From: Polaromonas sp.
GTDB lineage: Bacteria; Pseudomonadota; Gammaproteobacteria; Burkholderiales; Burkholderiaceae_C
Direction: 5' to 3'
DNA: 64,000 nt
Assembly (NCBI RefSeq): GCF_012927485.1
Contig: NZ_JABBPC010000029.1
Span: 143,527 to 207,526 of the forward strand
Part shown: positions 18,993-27,391 of the stretch, piece by piece
Layout of the letters: each line of letters opens with the position of its first letter
Numbering within the stretch: position 1 is the stretch's first letter
The notes under the pieces: generated by a model
Databases searched by the model: none
Told to the model about the DNA's origin: nothing
What the model saw: only the letters and a program-made list of their open reading frames with translations
Program-made: the position numbers and the translations under genes

Positions 18993-20015
18993 TTAAATAC
19001 GCGCAGCGCGCTGCGCCGGACTGTCTTCATTTAATGCAGATGCAAGCAAGTTTATGACAAGGCGTTTTTCTTCTTGCGGCTCAAACAGATAGGCACGCGC
19101 TCTGCATTGCCTTTGCAGCAGGTTCAAAAAGCCAGTCTCTGCCGCACAGCGTCTGATGAGAGCTGCAAGCTGCGCATCATCACCCGGCGAAAAGTACCCG
19201 GCATAGTCCTCCCCCAACATGCCGATATTGCCGCTGATGCGTGAGGCCAACACCGGCGTTCCCGACTGCACTGCCTCCAGAATGACTTGCGCGCCGCCCT
19301 CCATGTTCGAGCAATTCACCAGTACGTGCGCCCGTTTGATGTGCTGGCGCGTCGCAGCGCGCGGCAGACCCTCCAGCCAGCGGTAGCGGGGCGCGCGCAG
19401 TCCCGTGGTGCGGGCGGCCTCTGCGAAACGCGGCTCCAGCGCCAATCCTATTTGGTCAAAGTGAATGCCCGCCGGAAAGTCGTGGGACGCCGTCCGCATA
19501 TAAGTCAACGGATCTTTTTCTTCGCGCAGATGGCCGACCATCAGCACACCGAAACGGCGGCTGGATTTGCGGGCTGGCGTCAATGGGGGGGCTGACTGAT
19601 AAATCACTCGCGTCTTGGCGCGCCACTCCTCCGGCAGCTCCTGAAGTCCGGCGTCCTGCAACACCACAATATGAGACGCCAGTGCCAGTGACTGCTGCGC
19701 ATCGGCGTTGCTGCGGATGTCACCGTAAAGATCGGTTCCGGTGAGCACCACGATCAGCGGTTTTTCGGGGGTCGCTTGTGCCCAGGCCTGGATGGAGGCG
19801 GCCGAACGGCGGGCGTGCAAGGCAATCATCGCTTGCGGCGTGTGGCGCGTGAAGTCGTCGGAGGATTCCGGCTTTCCCGGCCACTGCTGCGCCAGCGTAA
19901 TGTCACAATGACTCGATAGAAATCGTGCCCAGCGGTGCGCAGTGTGCCAGTTGCCGTTGTTGGATTCGGCCATTGACGGGCTTATCAGGACTATAGTTTT
20001 GGCTTCAGATTCCAT
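18993..20015 (-). CDS. senB: Selenosugar synthase-like glycosyltransferase (SenB, TIGR04348-type)
   Basis: A GT4-type (GT-B fold) glycosyltransferase of 340 residues. The N-terminal ISPSMAESNNGNWHTAHRWARFL, the FGVLMVGHLREEKDPLTYMRT hinge and the EGGAQVILEAVQSGTPVLASRISGNIG motif resemble the TIGR04348 group. The characterised member, SenB, transfers selenium from selenophosphate to a UDP-amino-sugar to form a selenosugar. I chose the ATG at 20015 (MESEAKTIVLISP) over an in-frame upstream start at 20138, which would run into the divergent senA. The assignment as SenB rests on family resemblance plus adjacency to selD and the EgtB-like gene. Confidence 0.82.
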   Translation of the reverse strand: MESEAKTIVLISPSMAESNNGNWHTAHRWARFLSSHCDITLAQQWPGKPESSDDFTRHTPQAMIALHARRSAASIQAWAQATPEKPLIVVLTGTDLYGDIRSNADAQQSLALASHIVVLQDAGLQELPEEWRAKTRVIYQSAPPLTPARKSSRRFGVLMVGHLREEKDPLTYMRTASHDFPAGIHFDQIGLALEPRFAEAARTTGLRAPRYRWLEGLPRAATRQHIKRAHVLVNCSNMEGGAQVILEAVQSGTPVLASRISGNIGMLGEDYAGYFSPGDDAQLAALIRRCAAETGFLNLLQRQCRARAYLFEPQEEKRLVINLLASALNEDSPAQRAARI

Positions 20016-20085
20016 ACCTAATGCATCACCCGCTTTGCCCGGTTCGCCTTCGACAGCGAGCCCGGACCTGATTGATTCGACCCTC
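20016..20085. promoter_or_regulatory. Divergent promoter region between senB and senA
   Basis: These 70 bp separate the two start codons chosen here, so the promoters of both transcripts must lie in it or overlap the coding ends. I see no convincing operator palindrome. Confidence 0.4.
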
Positions 20086-21321
20086 ATGCGTAAAGGGGGA
20101 AGAGAGCTTTTGTCGCTCGCGCTGATAGACGCGCGCAATCATACGCTGCACCTGTTCAGCCAGTTCCAGAATGCGCTGGAAGGGGTTAATTTTGAAGTGC
20201 CCCAACTCGCCACGGTAAACCCTCCGGTTTGGGAACTGGGCCACGTAGGGTGGTTTCAGGAATGGTGGATAAGCCGCAACCTGCAGCGGGCACTGGGCAC
20301 GCGCTGTGAGCCCGACCATGCGCGACTGGCCTCCCTGGAACCGAACGCAGATCGTTGGTGGGACTCTGGCCAGGTGGCGCATGACACGCGCTGGTCGCTG
20401 GCCTTGCCGGACGTGGGCAGTTCCCGGGCGTATTTGCTTGACACTTTGGAAAGCACGCTGGACCTGCTGGGAAAGATCGGGAATCAGGACGAAAGTGATG
20501 ACGCGCTTTACTTTTACCGCCTGTGCCTGTTTCACGAAGACATGCACGGCGAGGCCTTTGCCTACACCGCCCAAACCTTGGGCTTGCCGCTGGACAAGCC
20601 TTTGCGAGCCGCGTTCACCCCGCCGCCAGTGGCCGTGCGCGAGCCGCTGCTGATTCCTGCCACCGTATGGCAGATGGGTAGCGCGGCAAGCACAGGGGCC
20701 GGTTTTGTGTTCGACAACGAAAAGGCGGTGCATGCCCTCCGCGTGCCCGAGTTTGAAATCGATGCCCAGCCGGTGACTTGGGCGCAGTACGTGGAGTTTG
20801 TCGGCGATGGCGGTTACGACCGCCAAGAACTCTGGCATCCTGGAGGCTGGGAGTGGCTGCAAATTGCCGCCAGAGGGGAGGGCCGCAGAGGTCCGCGTTA
20901 TGTCGAGCAGATAAGCCTGGGCAGCGGCGCCGTCCTGCAAACCCGGTTTGGTCAGCCGGTGCGCATGCAAGGCGGTCAGCCGGCGATGCACATGACTTGG
21001 TGGGAGGCCGACGCCTGGTGCCGCTGGGCCGGGCGCCGTTTGCCAGCCGAAGTAGAGTGGGAAGTCGCTGCGCACACGGCGGCGCGGCGGGGCTTTCGCT
21101 GGGGCGATGTCTGGGAGTGGATGGGTACGACGTTCCGTCCTTACCCGGGTTTTGCAGCCGATCCCTACCTGGCTTATTCGCAGCCCTGGTTCGGGTCGCA
21201 CAAGGTGTTGCGCGGTGCCTCATTTGCCACCCGCGCGCGCCTTAAGCACCCGAAATATCGCAACTTCTACCTGCCTGAGCGTGACGATATTTTCTGTGGA
21301 TTCAGATCTTGTTCGCCGTAG
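20086..21321 (+). CDS. senA: Selenoneine synthase-like EgtB homologue (SenA)
   Basis: A 411-residue non-haem iron sulfoxide/selenoxide synthase-type enzyme. The N-terminal DinB-like half contains PPVWELGHVGWFQEWW and the LFHEDMHGEAFAYTAQTLG iron-ligand region. The C-terminal FGE-sulfatase-like half includes FEIDAQPVTWAQYVEFV, HMTWWEADAWCRWAGRRLPAEVEWE and KVLRGASFATR. In ergothioneine synthesis EgtB joins sulfur to trimethylhistidine. SenA does the same with a selenosugar from SenB to give selenoneine. Adjacency to the TIGR04348-type glycosyltransferase and selD favours SenA over EgtB. The ATG at 20086 is the first in-frame ATG beyond the divergent senB start. No EgtD-like methyltransferase for hercynine is in the window. 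Confidence 0.82.
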   Translation: MRKGGRELLSLALIDARNHTLHLFSQFQNALEGVNFEVPQLATVNPPVWELGHVGWFQEWWISRNLQRALGTRCEPDHARLASLEPNADRWWDSGQVAHDTRWSLALPDVGSSRAYLLDTLESTLDLLGKIGNQDESDDALYFYRLCLFHEDMHGEAFAYTAQTLGLPLDKPLRAAFTPPPVAVREPLLIPATVWQMGSAASTGAGFVFDNEKAVHALRVPEFEIDAQPVTWAQYVEFVGDGGYDRQELWHPGGWEWLQIAARGEGRRGPRYVEQISLGSGAVLQTRFGQPVRMQGGQPAMHMTWWEADAWCRWAGRRLPAEVEWEVAAHTAARRGFRWGDVWEWMGTTFRPYPGFAADPYLAYSQPWFGSHKVLRGASFATRARLKHPKYRNFYLPERDDIFCGFRSCSP

Positions 21322-21367
21322 CAGGAGCGCCGAACTAATAAAGCCTCTTTGGAGGCTACCGCGGTTT

Positions 21368-22471
21368 TTAATCAGCTTTTTTGTTGCGGTAACTCCACCA
21401 CGGCAACGCCGCACGCAACGACAGCACCTGCCCGCTTTGGGCGTGATCGCCGTTATATCCCGGCAGTTTTTTCAGCGTGATTTGCCAGTCACGGCTCCGC
21501 AGTTCGTTGAGAAGCGCCTGCACCTGCGGCGCCGGCAATTCGGACTTCAGGCACACCAAGTGGTAGCGCTCCTGTATCAGAGGCACAAAGCCCAATCCTT
21601 TCTCAACCGCGGCAGCTTCTATGCCTAACCCGGCATCCGCCGAGTTGCTGGCAATGGCTTGGGCCACCGCCGTGTGGGAGGGCTCCTGGCTGGCGTAACC
21701 CTGAATATCCGACGCCAGCAGGTTGGCTTCGGCCAGTAGCTGGTCTAGCAACACACGCGTGCCGGCTCCTTCGGCGCGGTTAACGTAGCGAAGACCCGGT
21801 CGCTTCAAATCGGTGAGGCTGGCAATGCCGAGGGGGTTGTTTTTAGCCACGATGAGGCCCTGCTGGCGATGCGCGAAACCGATCAATTTATGAAGACCCG
21901 GCTTCAGAAGGCTTCGGTAGGTCTGTGCGGCCACCGAGTTGCTGCCGGGTTGTTCCAGCGTGTGAAAGCCCGCCATCTTGCAGCGTCCCGCGTTCAACGC
22001 CGCAATCGCATCGACACTGCCCATGAACCGGATGTCGAGGTGAAGGCCATGTGCGCTGGCTTGCTCGCGCAGGGCAGACAGCGCCGCATCGTGGCTCGCG
22101 TACAGCGTGAGTACGTGGATATTCTCGTCAAACGCGGTTGAAAATGCGCGTTCAATGTCCCCCCGCAGGGCCTCAATCTGCGGCGCGAGTCGGGCCTGCG
22201 CCTGACGCTCGGCCCACAGCAATTTGTCGCCAAATTCGGTCAGTCGGGCGCGCTGGCCCTTGTCCCAGACAATCAGCGGCCGCGACAAGGTTCGTTCCCA
22301 GTCCTTGAGCGCACCCCAGACGTTCCGATAAGAAAGGTCCAGCGCTTTGGACGCCTTGGAGATGGAGCCCTGGTCGCGCACTGCCTGGAGCAGGTCCATC
22401 AAGGGATTGCGTATCAGGGCGTCTTTGCCGCGCTGTGGCGTCAAGAGGTAAGAGAGTTCGACTTTATGCAT
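21368..22471 (-). CDS. ModE-like HTH regulator with periplasmic-binding-protein domain (TunR-type, tungstate sensor)
   Basis: A 367-residue one-component regulator. The N-terminal winged helix (about 18-85, with LMDLLQAVRDQGSISKASKALDLSYRNVW) is ModE/LysR-like. The remainder (about 110-345) resembles a solute-binding domain related to TupA/ModA-type sensors (PBP-like). It is divergent from the tupBCA operon, which suggests that it senses intracellular tungstate or molybdate and represses or activates tup, as proposed for TunR proteins. The metal specificity is inferred from the neighbouring genes. Confidence 0.78.
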   Translation of the reverse strand: MHKVELSYLLTPQRGKDALIRNPLMDLLQAVRDQGSISKASKALDLSYRNVWGALKDWERTLSRPLIVWDKGQRARLTEFGDKLLWAERQAQARLAPQIEALRGDIERAFSTAFDENIHVLTLYASHDAALSALREQASAHGLHLDIRFMGSVDAIAALNAGRCKMAGFHTLEQPGSNSVAAQTYRSLLKPGLHKLIGFAHRQQGLIVAKNNPLGIASLTDLKRPGLRYVNRAEGAGTRVLLDQLLAEANLLASDIQGYASQEPSHTAVAQAIASNSADAGLGIEAAAVEKGLGFVPLIQERYHLVCLKSELPAPQVQALLNELRSRDWQITLKKLPGYNGDHAQSGQVLSLRAALPWWSYRNKKAD

Positions 22472-22574
22472 GGAGGGTGGAGGCGATGACGTGATTATGA
22501 GCGCGACCCCCAGTGCGAACAGACCGGCTTCAAGCCCCGGGAAGTTTGATTTTCCTATGCAAACGACTTCATAA

Positions 22575-22586
22575 CGGTGATTACCG
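22575..22586. promoter_or_regulatory. Small palindrome in the regulator/tupB intergenic region
   Basis: CGGT-GATT-ACCG forms a perfect 4-bp inverted repeat 53 bp before the tupB start and is a candidate part of an operator for the divergent regulator. The palindrome is short, so the call is tentative. Confidence 0.25.
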
Positions 22587-22638
22587 ATGCGTACTCAGGG
22601 CCTTGTGTCCTAAGATAAAGTTCCGCAAAACCTCTCGC

Positions 22639-23403
22639 ATGAACACCTTTTCAGACAGCGCCGTCACGGCTTTTTCGCTCATCACCTCGTTCGATCCCAT
22701 GTTGGCGAGCATCGTCCTCCGATCGCTGTCTGTGAGCGCGACCGCCTGTGTCATCGCCTGCAGTACTGGTTTGCTGCTGGGCAGTTGGCTTGGGGTGGCG
22801 CGCTTCCAGGGGCGTGGCGTGGTCTTGGCGTTGCTGAACACCGCACTGGCTTTGCCGTCCGTGGTGGTCGGACTGGTGGTGTACCTACTGCTGTCGCGCA
22901 CCGGACCGTTGGGTTTTTTGGGGTGGCTGTTTTCCTTCAAGGCGATGGTGCTGGCGCAGTCGGTGCTGGTGCTACCGGTCGTCATGGCGCTGGTAAGGCA
23001 GACCATTGAAGATGCCGACCGAAGCCATGGCGAACAGTTTCAGTCGCTCGGCGCACGCCGCTTCATGCGCAGCCTGATCCTTTTATGGGACGAGCGCTAT
23101 GCGTTGCTGACGGTGCTGATTGCCGCGTTCGGCCGCGCAATTTCCGAGGTCGGCGCCGTTATGGTGGTGGGCGGCAATATTGATGGTTTCACGCGCGTCA
23201 TGACGACGTCCATTGCGCTGGAAACCAGCAAGGGAGATTTGCCCCTGGCGCTGGCGCTGGGTATTTTGCTGCTCGGCATTGTGCTGGTGCTGAATGTTCT
23301 GATTGCGCTGGTGCGGCGTTGGCGCGAGCAGGCCGGAGATCCGCTGGCAGACGCGATGTCGACGCTGGCAGAGCGCCCGGTCGCCGGAGGCTTGCACGCG
23401 TGA
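22639..23403 (+). CDS. tupB: Tungstate ABC transporter permease
   Basis: The membrane subunit of a TupABC-type importer, 254 residues with about five transmembrane segments and the permease EAA-like loop around QSLGARRFMRSLILLWDERYALLTVLIAAFGRAISEVGAVMVVGGN. The GRAISEVGAVMVVGGN segment is typical of tungstate/molybdate-group permeases. I chose the ATG at 22639 (MNTFSDSAV), because the upstream in-frame start gives a non-family extension. Its stop overlaps the GTG start of tupC by four bases (GTGA), so translation is probably coupled. Confidence 0.88.
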   Translation: MNTFSDSAVTAFSLITSFDPMLASIVLRSLSVSATACVIACSTGLLLGSWLGVARFQGRGVVLALLNTALALPSVVVGLVVYLLLSRTGPLGFLGWLFSFKAMVLAQSVLVLPVVMALVRQTIEDADRSHGEQFQSLGARRFMRSLILLWDERYALLTVLIAAFGRAISEVGAVMVVGGNIDGFTRVMTTSIALETSKGDLPLALALGILLLGIVLVLNVLIALVRRWREQAGDPLADAMSTLAERPVAGGLHA

Positions 23404-24089
23404 CACAACTTTTTGATCTGCAGGCCATTAACGTGCGCTTCGGACACATCAACGCGCTGACCGCCTGCACGCTGCGCGTCAAAGCCGGTGAACGGTTGGC
23501 GCTAGTGGGCGCGAACGGCAGTGGCAAGAGCACCCTGCTGCGCACACTGCATGGTCTGGTGCGGCCGGTGGCGGGGAACTTTCAGTGTGATTTGAATGCC
23601 CGCCAGGCGATGCTGTTTCAGCGTCCCTACATGTTGCGCGCCAGCGTTCTCAATAATGTGGCATTGGGACTGTGGTTAAAAGGCGTGGCCTGGAAGCCTG
23701 CCAAAGCGCAGGCATTGGAGGCGCTTGCGCGCGTGGGCCTGGAAGACCTGGCGCACCGCGGTGCCAAAGCGCTGTCGGGCGGGCAGCAGCAGCGTGTCGC
23801 ACTGGCGCGGGCCTGGGCGCTCAAGCCGCAGGTCTTGCTGCTCGACGAACCTACGTCCAGCCTGGACCCCACGGCCAAGCGCGAGGTGGAGCGCCTGATG
23901 GCTGAATTCGCGGACGCCGGTATGACACTGATTTTTAGCAGTCACAACCTCGGCCAGGTCAAACGTCTGGCGAGCCGTGTCATCTATCTGGAGCAAGGGC
24001 GCCTGGTGGCTGATTTGTTGACGGAAGCTTTCTTTAACGGGCCGTTGCCTGAAGCAGCTGAAATTTTTTTAAAGGGAGAACTTGGATGA
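23400..24089 (+). CDS. tupC: Tungstate ABC transporter ATP-binding protein
   Basis: The ATPase subunit, 229 residues, starting with GTG at 23400 inside the tupB stop codon. Walker A is GANGSGKST, the Q-loop is LFQRPYM, the ABC signature is LSGGQQQRVALARA, Walker B is VLLLDEPTSSLD, and the switch His is in SSHNLGQ. It energises import by TupB with the binding protein TupA. Its stop overlaps the tupA start (ATGA). Confidence 0.9.
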   Translation: MTQLFDLQAINVRFGHINALTACTLRVKAGERLALVGANGSGKSTLLRTLHGLVRPVAGNFQCDLNARQAMLFQRPYMLRASVLNNVALGLWLKGVAWKPAKAQALEALARVGLEDLAHRGAKALSGGQQQRVALARAWALKPQVLLLDEPTSSLDPTAKREVERLMAEFADAGMTLIFSSHNLGQVKRLASRVIYLEQGRLVADLLTEAFFNGPLPEAAEIFLKGELG

Positions 24090-24922
24090 ACGGTTTAAAC
24101 ATGAAGGGGAGCCTTGTTAGCTCTATCCGGGTCGTGGCGCTTGCATCGCTTGTGTTTGCAGCGACTGTTTCGACAGCGCAAACACCCAGCATTGTGATGG
24201 CCTCGACCACCTCCACCGAGCAGTCCGGGCTGTTCGGTGTCCTGTTGCCTGAGTTTAAAAAAGCCTCGGGGATCGACGTGAAAGTGGTGTCGGTCGGCAC
24301 GGGTCAAGCCATCGACATGGGTCGACGCGGCGACGCGGATGTGCTGTTTGTGCACGACCAGGTGGCCGAAGAGAAAGTGGTGGCTGAAGGATTTGTTCTG
24401 AAGCGTTTCGCGGTGATGTACAACGACTTCGTGCTGATTGGCCCGGCGGCGGACCCGGCGCAGGTCAAGGGCAAAGACATCGCCCTGGCGCTGCAAAAAA
24501 TCAATACCACGAATGCCGGATTTATTTCGCGCGGTGACAAAAGCGGCACCCATGCCGCCGAGCTTCGCTACTGGAAAACGGCGGGGGTGACGGTGCCAGC
24601 TTTTGCCAACTACAAAGCCTGCGGGTGTGGCATGGGACCGGCGCTCAATATGGCCGCCAGCTTGGGCGCTTACGTCCTGGCAGACCGCGGTACCTGGCTG
24701 TCCTTCAAAAATCGCGCCGACCTGGCCGTGCTGGTGGAGGGTGACAGCCGCCTTTTCAATCAATATGGCGTGATGGTGGTCAACCCCGCCAAATATCCGC
24801 AAACCAAAGTTGTTGAATCGCAAAAGTTTGTCGACTGGGTGACGTCGCCGGTCGGGCAAGCAGTGATCGCCGGCTACAAGATCAATGGCGAACAGCTGTT
24901 TTTCCCCAACGCGGCGAAATAG
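24086..24922 (+). CDS. tupA: Tungstate-binding periplasmic protein
   Basis: The substrate-binding subunit, 278 residues, with a signal peptide ending near STAQTP. The mature start IVMASTTSTEQSGLF and the segment VVSVGTGQAIDMGRRGDADVLFVHDQ are diagnostic of TupA rather than ModA: the TTST segment and the GTGQ/GDAD region form the oxyanion site. It captures tungstate with high affinity for TupBC, presumably to supply tungsten or molybdenum enzymes encoded elsewhere. Confidence 0.9.
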   Translation: MNGLNMKGSLVSSIRVVALASLVFAATVSTAQTPSIVMASTTSTEQSGLFGVLLPEFKKASGIDVKVVSVGTGQAIDMGRRGDADVLFVHDQVAEEKVVAEGFVLKRFAVMYNDFVLIGPAADPAQVKGKDIALALQKINTTNAGFISRGDKSGTHAAELRYWKTAGVTVPAFANYKACGCGMGPALNMAASLGAYVLADRGTWLSFKNRADLAVLVEGDSRLFNQYGVMVVNPAKYPQTKVVESQKFVDWVTSPVGQAVIAGYKINGEQLFFPNAAK

Positions 24923-24974
24923 GCAATTTTCAAGGAGCGCGCGGTGACCCTGGGTGGATAAAAAGAGTCTGTCC

Positions 24975-25000
24975 TTGACACAGACTGCGGTCCGTATAAT
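24975..25000 (+). promoter_or_regulatory. Sigma70-like promoter before the DUF2946 gene
   Basis: A consensus TATAAT (24995-25000) is preceded by a consensus TTGACA (24975-24980), but the spacer is only 14 bp, three short of optimal. The predicted transcription start falls close to the GTG codon at 25007, so the transcript could be leaderless. Confidence 0.45.
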
Positions 25001-25006
25001 TTATCG

Positions 25007-25384
25007 GTGTCCTACCGTCCAGACTCTCGTTCGCCGCTCCCGGCATGGGCTCGCCTTGCCGCCTGGTTAAGTTTTTCCGCCGTGTTGTTCGCGTTGCTGG
25101 CGCCAGCGTCCATGCTGGCCCAAGATGTGCGCAGCGGCAAGTTGAGTGGCCTATGTAGTGTCACCCTGACAGGGGGCAGTAGTTCAGACACTGGTTCGGG
25201 GGATGCACCACCGGCCGGCTCGCACTGCGATCTGTGCGGTTCCCCGAGCTTGGTGCCGCCGCCACTACTGATCTCGTCCATCCCGTGCTTTGCTGGCTAC
25301 CAGGTAGCGTGTATTGATTTTCCGGCGGATTTAGACGCCGCAGTACCCGGACTCCCGTTCAGCCGCGGACCTCCGGCACTTTGA
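25007..25384 (+). CDS. DUF2946 domain-containing protein
   Basis: A 125-residue protein with a hydrophobic N-terminal segment (about 18-38, WLSFSAVLFALLAPASMLAQ) and a Cys-containing loop, HCDLCGSPSLVPPP, typical of the DUF2946 family. Family members often sit with copper-handling genes, and the next gene encodes a PCu(A)C copper chaperone. The role is unknown. A CxxC pair could bind copper. The start is GTG, and no Shine-Dalgarno sequence is visible. Confidence 0.7.
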   Translation: MSYRPDSRSPLPAWARLAAWLSFSAVLFALLAPASMLAQDVRSGKLSGLCSVTLTGGSSSDTGSGDAPPAGSHCDLCGSPSLVPPPLLISSIPCFAGYQVACIDFPADLDAAVPGLPFSRGPPAL

Positions 25385-25561
25385 ACTGAACCGCCTTTGC
25401 CGAGGCTTCGCGGGTAGACCTGACGGTCTGCAGGCTTGTTTCCGTTCTGCTCGGTTCAAGGGAGAATCCTCCCAAAAAACTGCCGAGCTGGTGCCCAACC
25501 GCACTGAAGCTCTTTTTCTGTTGATCTGAATTTTTTACAACCAAACCAATCGGAGAGCCTC

Positions 25562-26059
25562 ATGAAAGTGAAAATTATCACCGCGATTCTCGCGTTGACC
25601 TGTAGCGTCCTGTATGCCCAAACCGTCGAAGTCAAAGACGCCTGGGTCCGTTCCACCGTGGCGGGCCAGAAAGGCACCGGCGCCTTCATGAACATCACTT
25701 CAAAAGAAGGCACGAAGCTGGTGAGCGTATCGTCGCCCGCAGCCGGCGTTGTGGAAGTGCACGAAATGAAGATGGAAGGCGACATCATGAAAATGCGCGC
25801 AGTACCTTCGCTGGATTTGCCGGCTGGTCAAGTGGTTCAGCTCAGGCCAGGTAGCTACCACATCATGATGATGGACTTGAAGCAGCCGCTGCCCAAAGAC
25901 AGCACAGTCCCCCTGACACTGCGCTTCAAGGATGCCAAAGGCACTGAAAGCAAGGTCGAACTTACCGTGCCGGTCAGCACGCTGCCACCCAGTGCCAATG
26001 CTGGCGGAGGCAAGGCTGACGGCATGGACGGACAGCATCGTGGCATGCAGATGCCCTGA
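25562..26059 (+). CDS. Periplasmic copper chaperone PCu(A)C
   Basis: A 165-residue exported protein (signal peptide MKVKIITAILALTCSVLYAQ) of the PCu(A)C family, which delivers Cu(I) to the CuA site of cytochrome oxidase or buffers periplasmic copper. The conserved ligand set is visible: VVEVHEMKMEGDIMKMRAV contributes His and Met, and YHIMMMDLKQPL contributes the second His and Mets. A His/Met-containing tail (MDGQHRGMQMP) may add copper ligands. CGGAGAGCCTC precedes the ATG. Confidence 0.9.
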   Translation: MKVKIITAILALTCSVLYAQTVEVKDAWVRSTVAGQKGTGAFMNITSKEGTKLVSVSSPAAGVVEVHEMKMEGDIMKMRAVPSLDLPAGQVVQLRPGSYHIMMMDLKQPLPKDSTVPLTLRFKDAKGTESKVELTVPVSTLPPSANAGGGKADGMDGQHRGMQMP

Positions 26060-26121
26060 GACCGACAGTTTGCGACGCGCGAGGGGCGCTCAATGAAGAG
26101 GGTCTTGGCGCGCTGGCCGTC

Positions 26122-27282
26122 TTACCTGCGTTTGCCCGGGCTCAGGCGCCGGTAAACGGTTGCGCGGCTCACACCGAGCGCTTTGGCGGCCTGTTGAACA
26201 TTCCCTAGCGCATCGCTGACTGCCTTGCGAATCAACTCGCTTTCGAGGTCTTTCAAGGGTCTTGAATTTGCGGCGGGACGGCTGATGTGCAGCGACGCCT
26301 GTGGCCTGTCTTGTCCCTGTAACAGGGGCAGGGCGCTCAGTCGCAGGCCGGTCCAGAGCGGCACCTCCATGGCGCTTTCATGGCGGCTGCCTTGACGTGC
26401 TGCATCAAACAGCATTTCAAACGGCATGGCGAACAGGTCGCGGCAGTGCATGGCCGAAGAAGTGGCCAGGCCCAGTTGCGGCACCAGCTGACGTGCCGTC
26501 TGGTTCGCCCCGGTGACGCAGCCATTCCCGTCCACGCACACCAACCCGTCCGCCTCCCCGCCCAGCGGCCGACCCGGCCAGTTGAGCCGGATGAGCAGGG
26601 CATGGGGGCGGCTGAGTGTCAGCACGTTTTCAATACTTTGCGCCGATTGGGTGACTAGATGTTTGAGTTCGGGCCGCTCTACTGTCTCGATACCCGTGAG
26701 GTCCAGCATGCCGACGCAGTTGCCGTCCGGGCCGAACAGCGGTGCGCCAGCACAGCTGTAAACGGAGGTGGCGTCAAAAAAGTGCTCGCCGCGGTGCAGC
26801 CAGACGGGTTGCAGTTCACTCAAGGTGGCGCCGATCGCGGTCGTGCCAATTTGGCGCTCGGACAAATCTGCACCGATGCGGGTGATCACGTCGGCCCGGC
26901 GATCGCGGCGGTCTATGGGCCCGTTCACATCCACCACCACGCCGTTCTGGTTGGTGAGGATGGCGAAATAACGGGTGTCGGCAATGGCGCGGCCCAGCTT
27001 TTGCAGCACCGGCCGCGCGGCCTCGGTCAACTGGCGATTGGCTTCGAGGGTGCGCCTCACTTCGGCGGCAGCCACGGCGGCAAAAGAAGGTGCTTGCTCT
27101 GGTCTTTGGCCATGACCCAGGCAGCGCCGCCACGACCGCTCTATCCAGCCCTCAACGACAGCCAGGCAATCGCCCGCTGCGGGGTCACCGTAAAGAATCG
27201 CGAGGCGTGCGCGCCCGATGTGCGCCAAGCGATCCCGACTGGCGACTGGCAGTCCAGGATGGAACGAAGTCATTGAGGCCAT
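26122..27282 (-). CDS. GAF-domain regulator with Fis-type HTH, lacking an AAA+ domain
   Basis: The 386-residue protein begins like AcoR-type activators (RSWRRCLGHG near residue 50) and has a GAF domain (about 75-210, with IGTTAIGATLSELQPVWLHRGEHFF and GPDGNCVGMLDLTG). A PAS-like middle follows (DGLVCVDGNGCVTGANQTARQL), then a C-terminal Fis-type HTH (ALGNVQQAAKALGVSRATVYRRL). The sigma54-interaction AAA+ module with GAFTGA is absent, so it cannot activate sigma54 in the usual way. The effector and targets are unknown. The start at 27282 is uncertain; the ATG at 27273 is equally possible. Confidence 0.8.
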   Translation of the reverse strand: MASMTSFHPGLPVASRDRLAHIGRARLAILYGDPAAGDCLAVVEGWIERSWRRCLGHGQRPEQAPSFAAVAAAEVRRTLEANRQLTEAARPVLQKLGRAIADTRYFAILTNQNGVVVDVNGPIDRRDRRADVITRIGADLSERQIGTTAIGATLSELQPVWLHRGEHFFDATSVYSCAGAPLFGPDGNCVGMLDLTGIETVERPELKHLVTQSAQSIENVLTLSRPHALLIRLNWPGRPLGGEADGLVCVDGNGCVTGANQTARQLVPQLGLATSSAMHCRDLFAMPFEMLFDAARQGSRHESAMEVPLWTGLRLSALPLLQGQDRPQASLHISRPAANSRPLKDLESELIRKAVSDALGNVQQAAKALGVSRATVYRRLSPGKRR

Positions 27283-27391
27283 GCTGCATTGTGCCCATTT
27301 CGCCTGTGGTGCGTGGCCAGGAGCGGCACGGGCGCAAGGCATCGATAAACGCGGTCACCCAGGAGGATCACAAAAAAACACCAGAGCGAAA

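Noticed and set aside
20026..21201. A 391-codon leftward open frame antisense to senA
   Set aside because: Its low-complexity Arg/Pro/His-rich composition is typical of a shadow of a GC-rich gene, while the forward strand encodes a recognisable EgtB-like protein.
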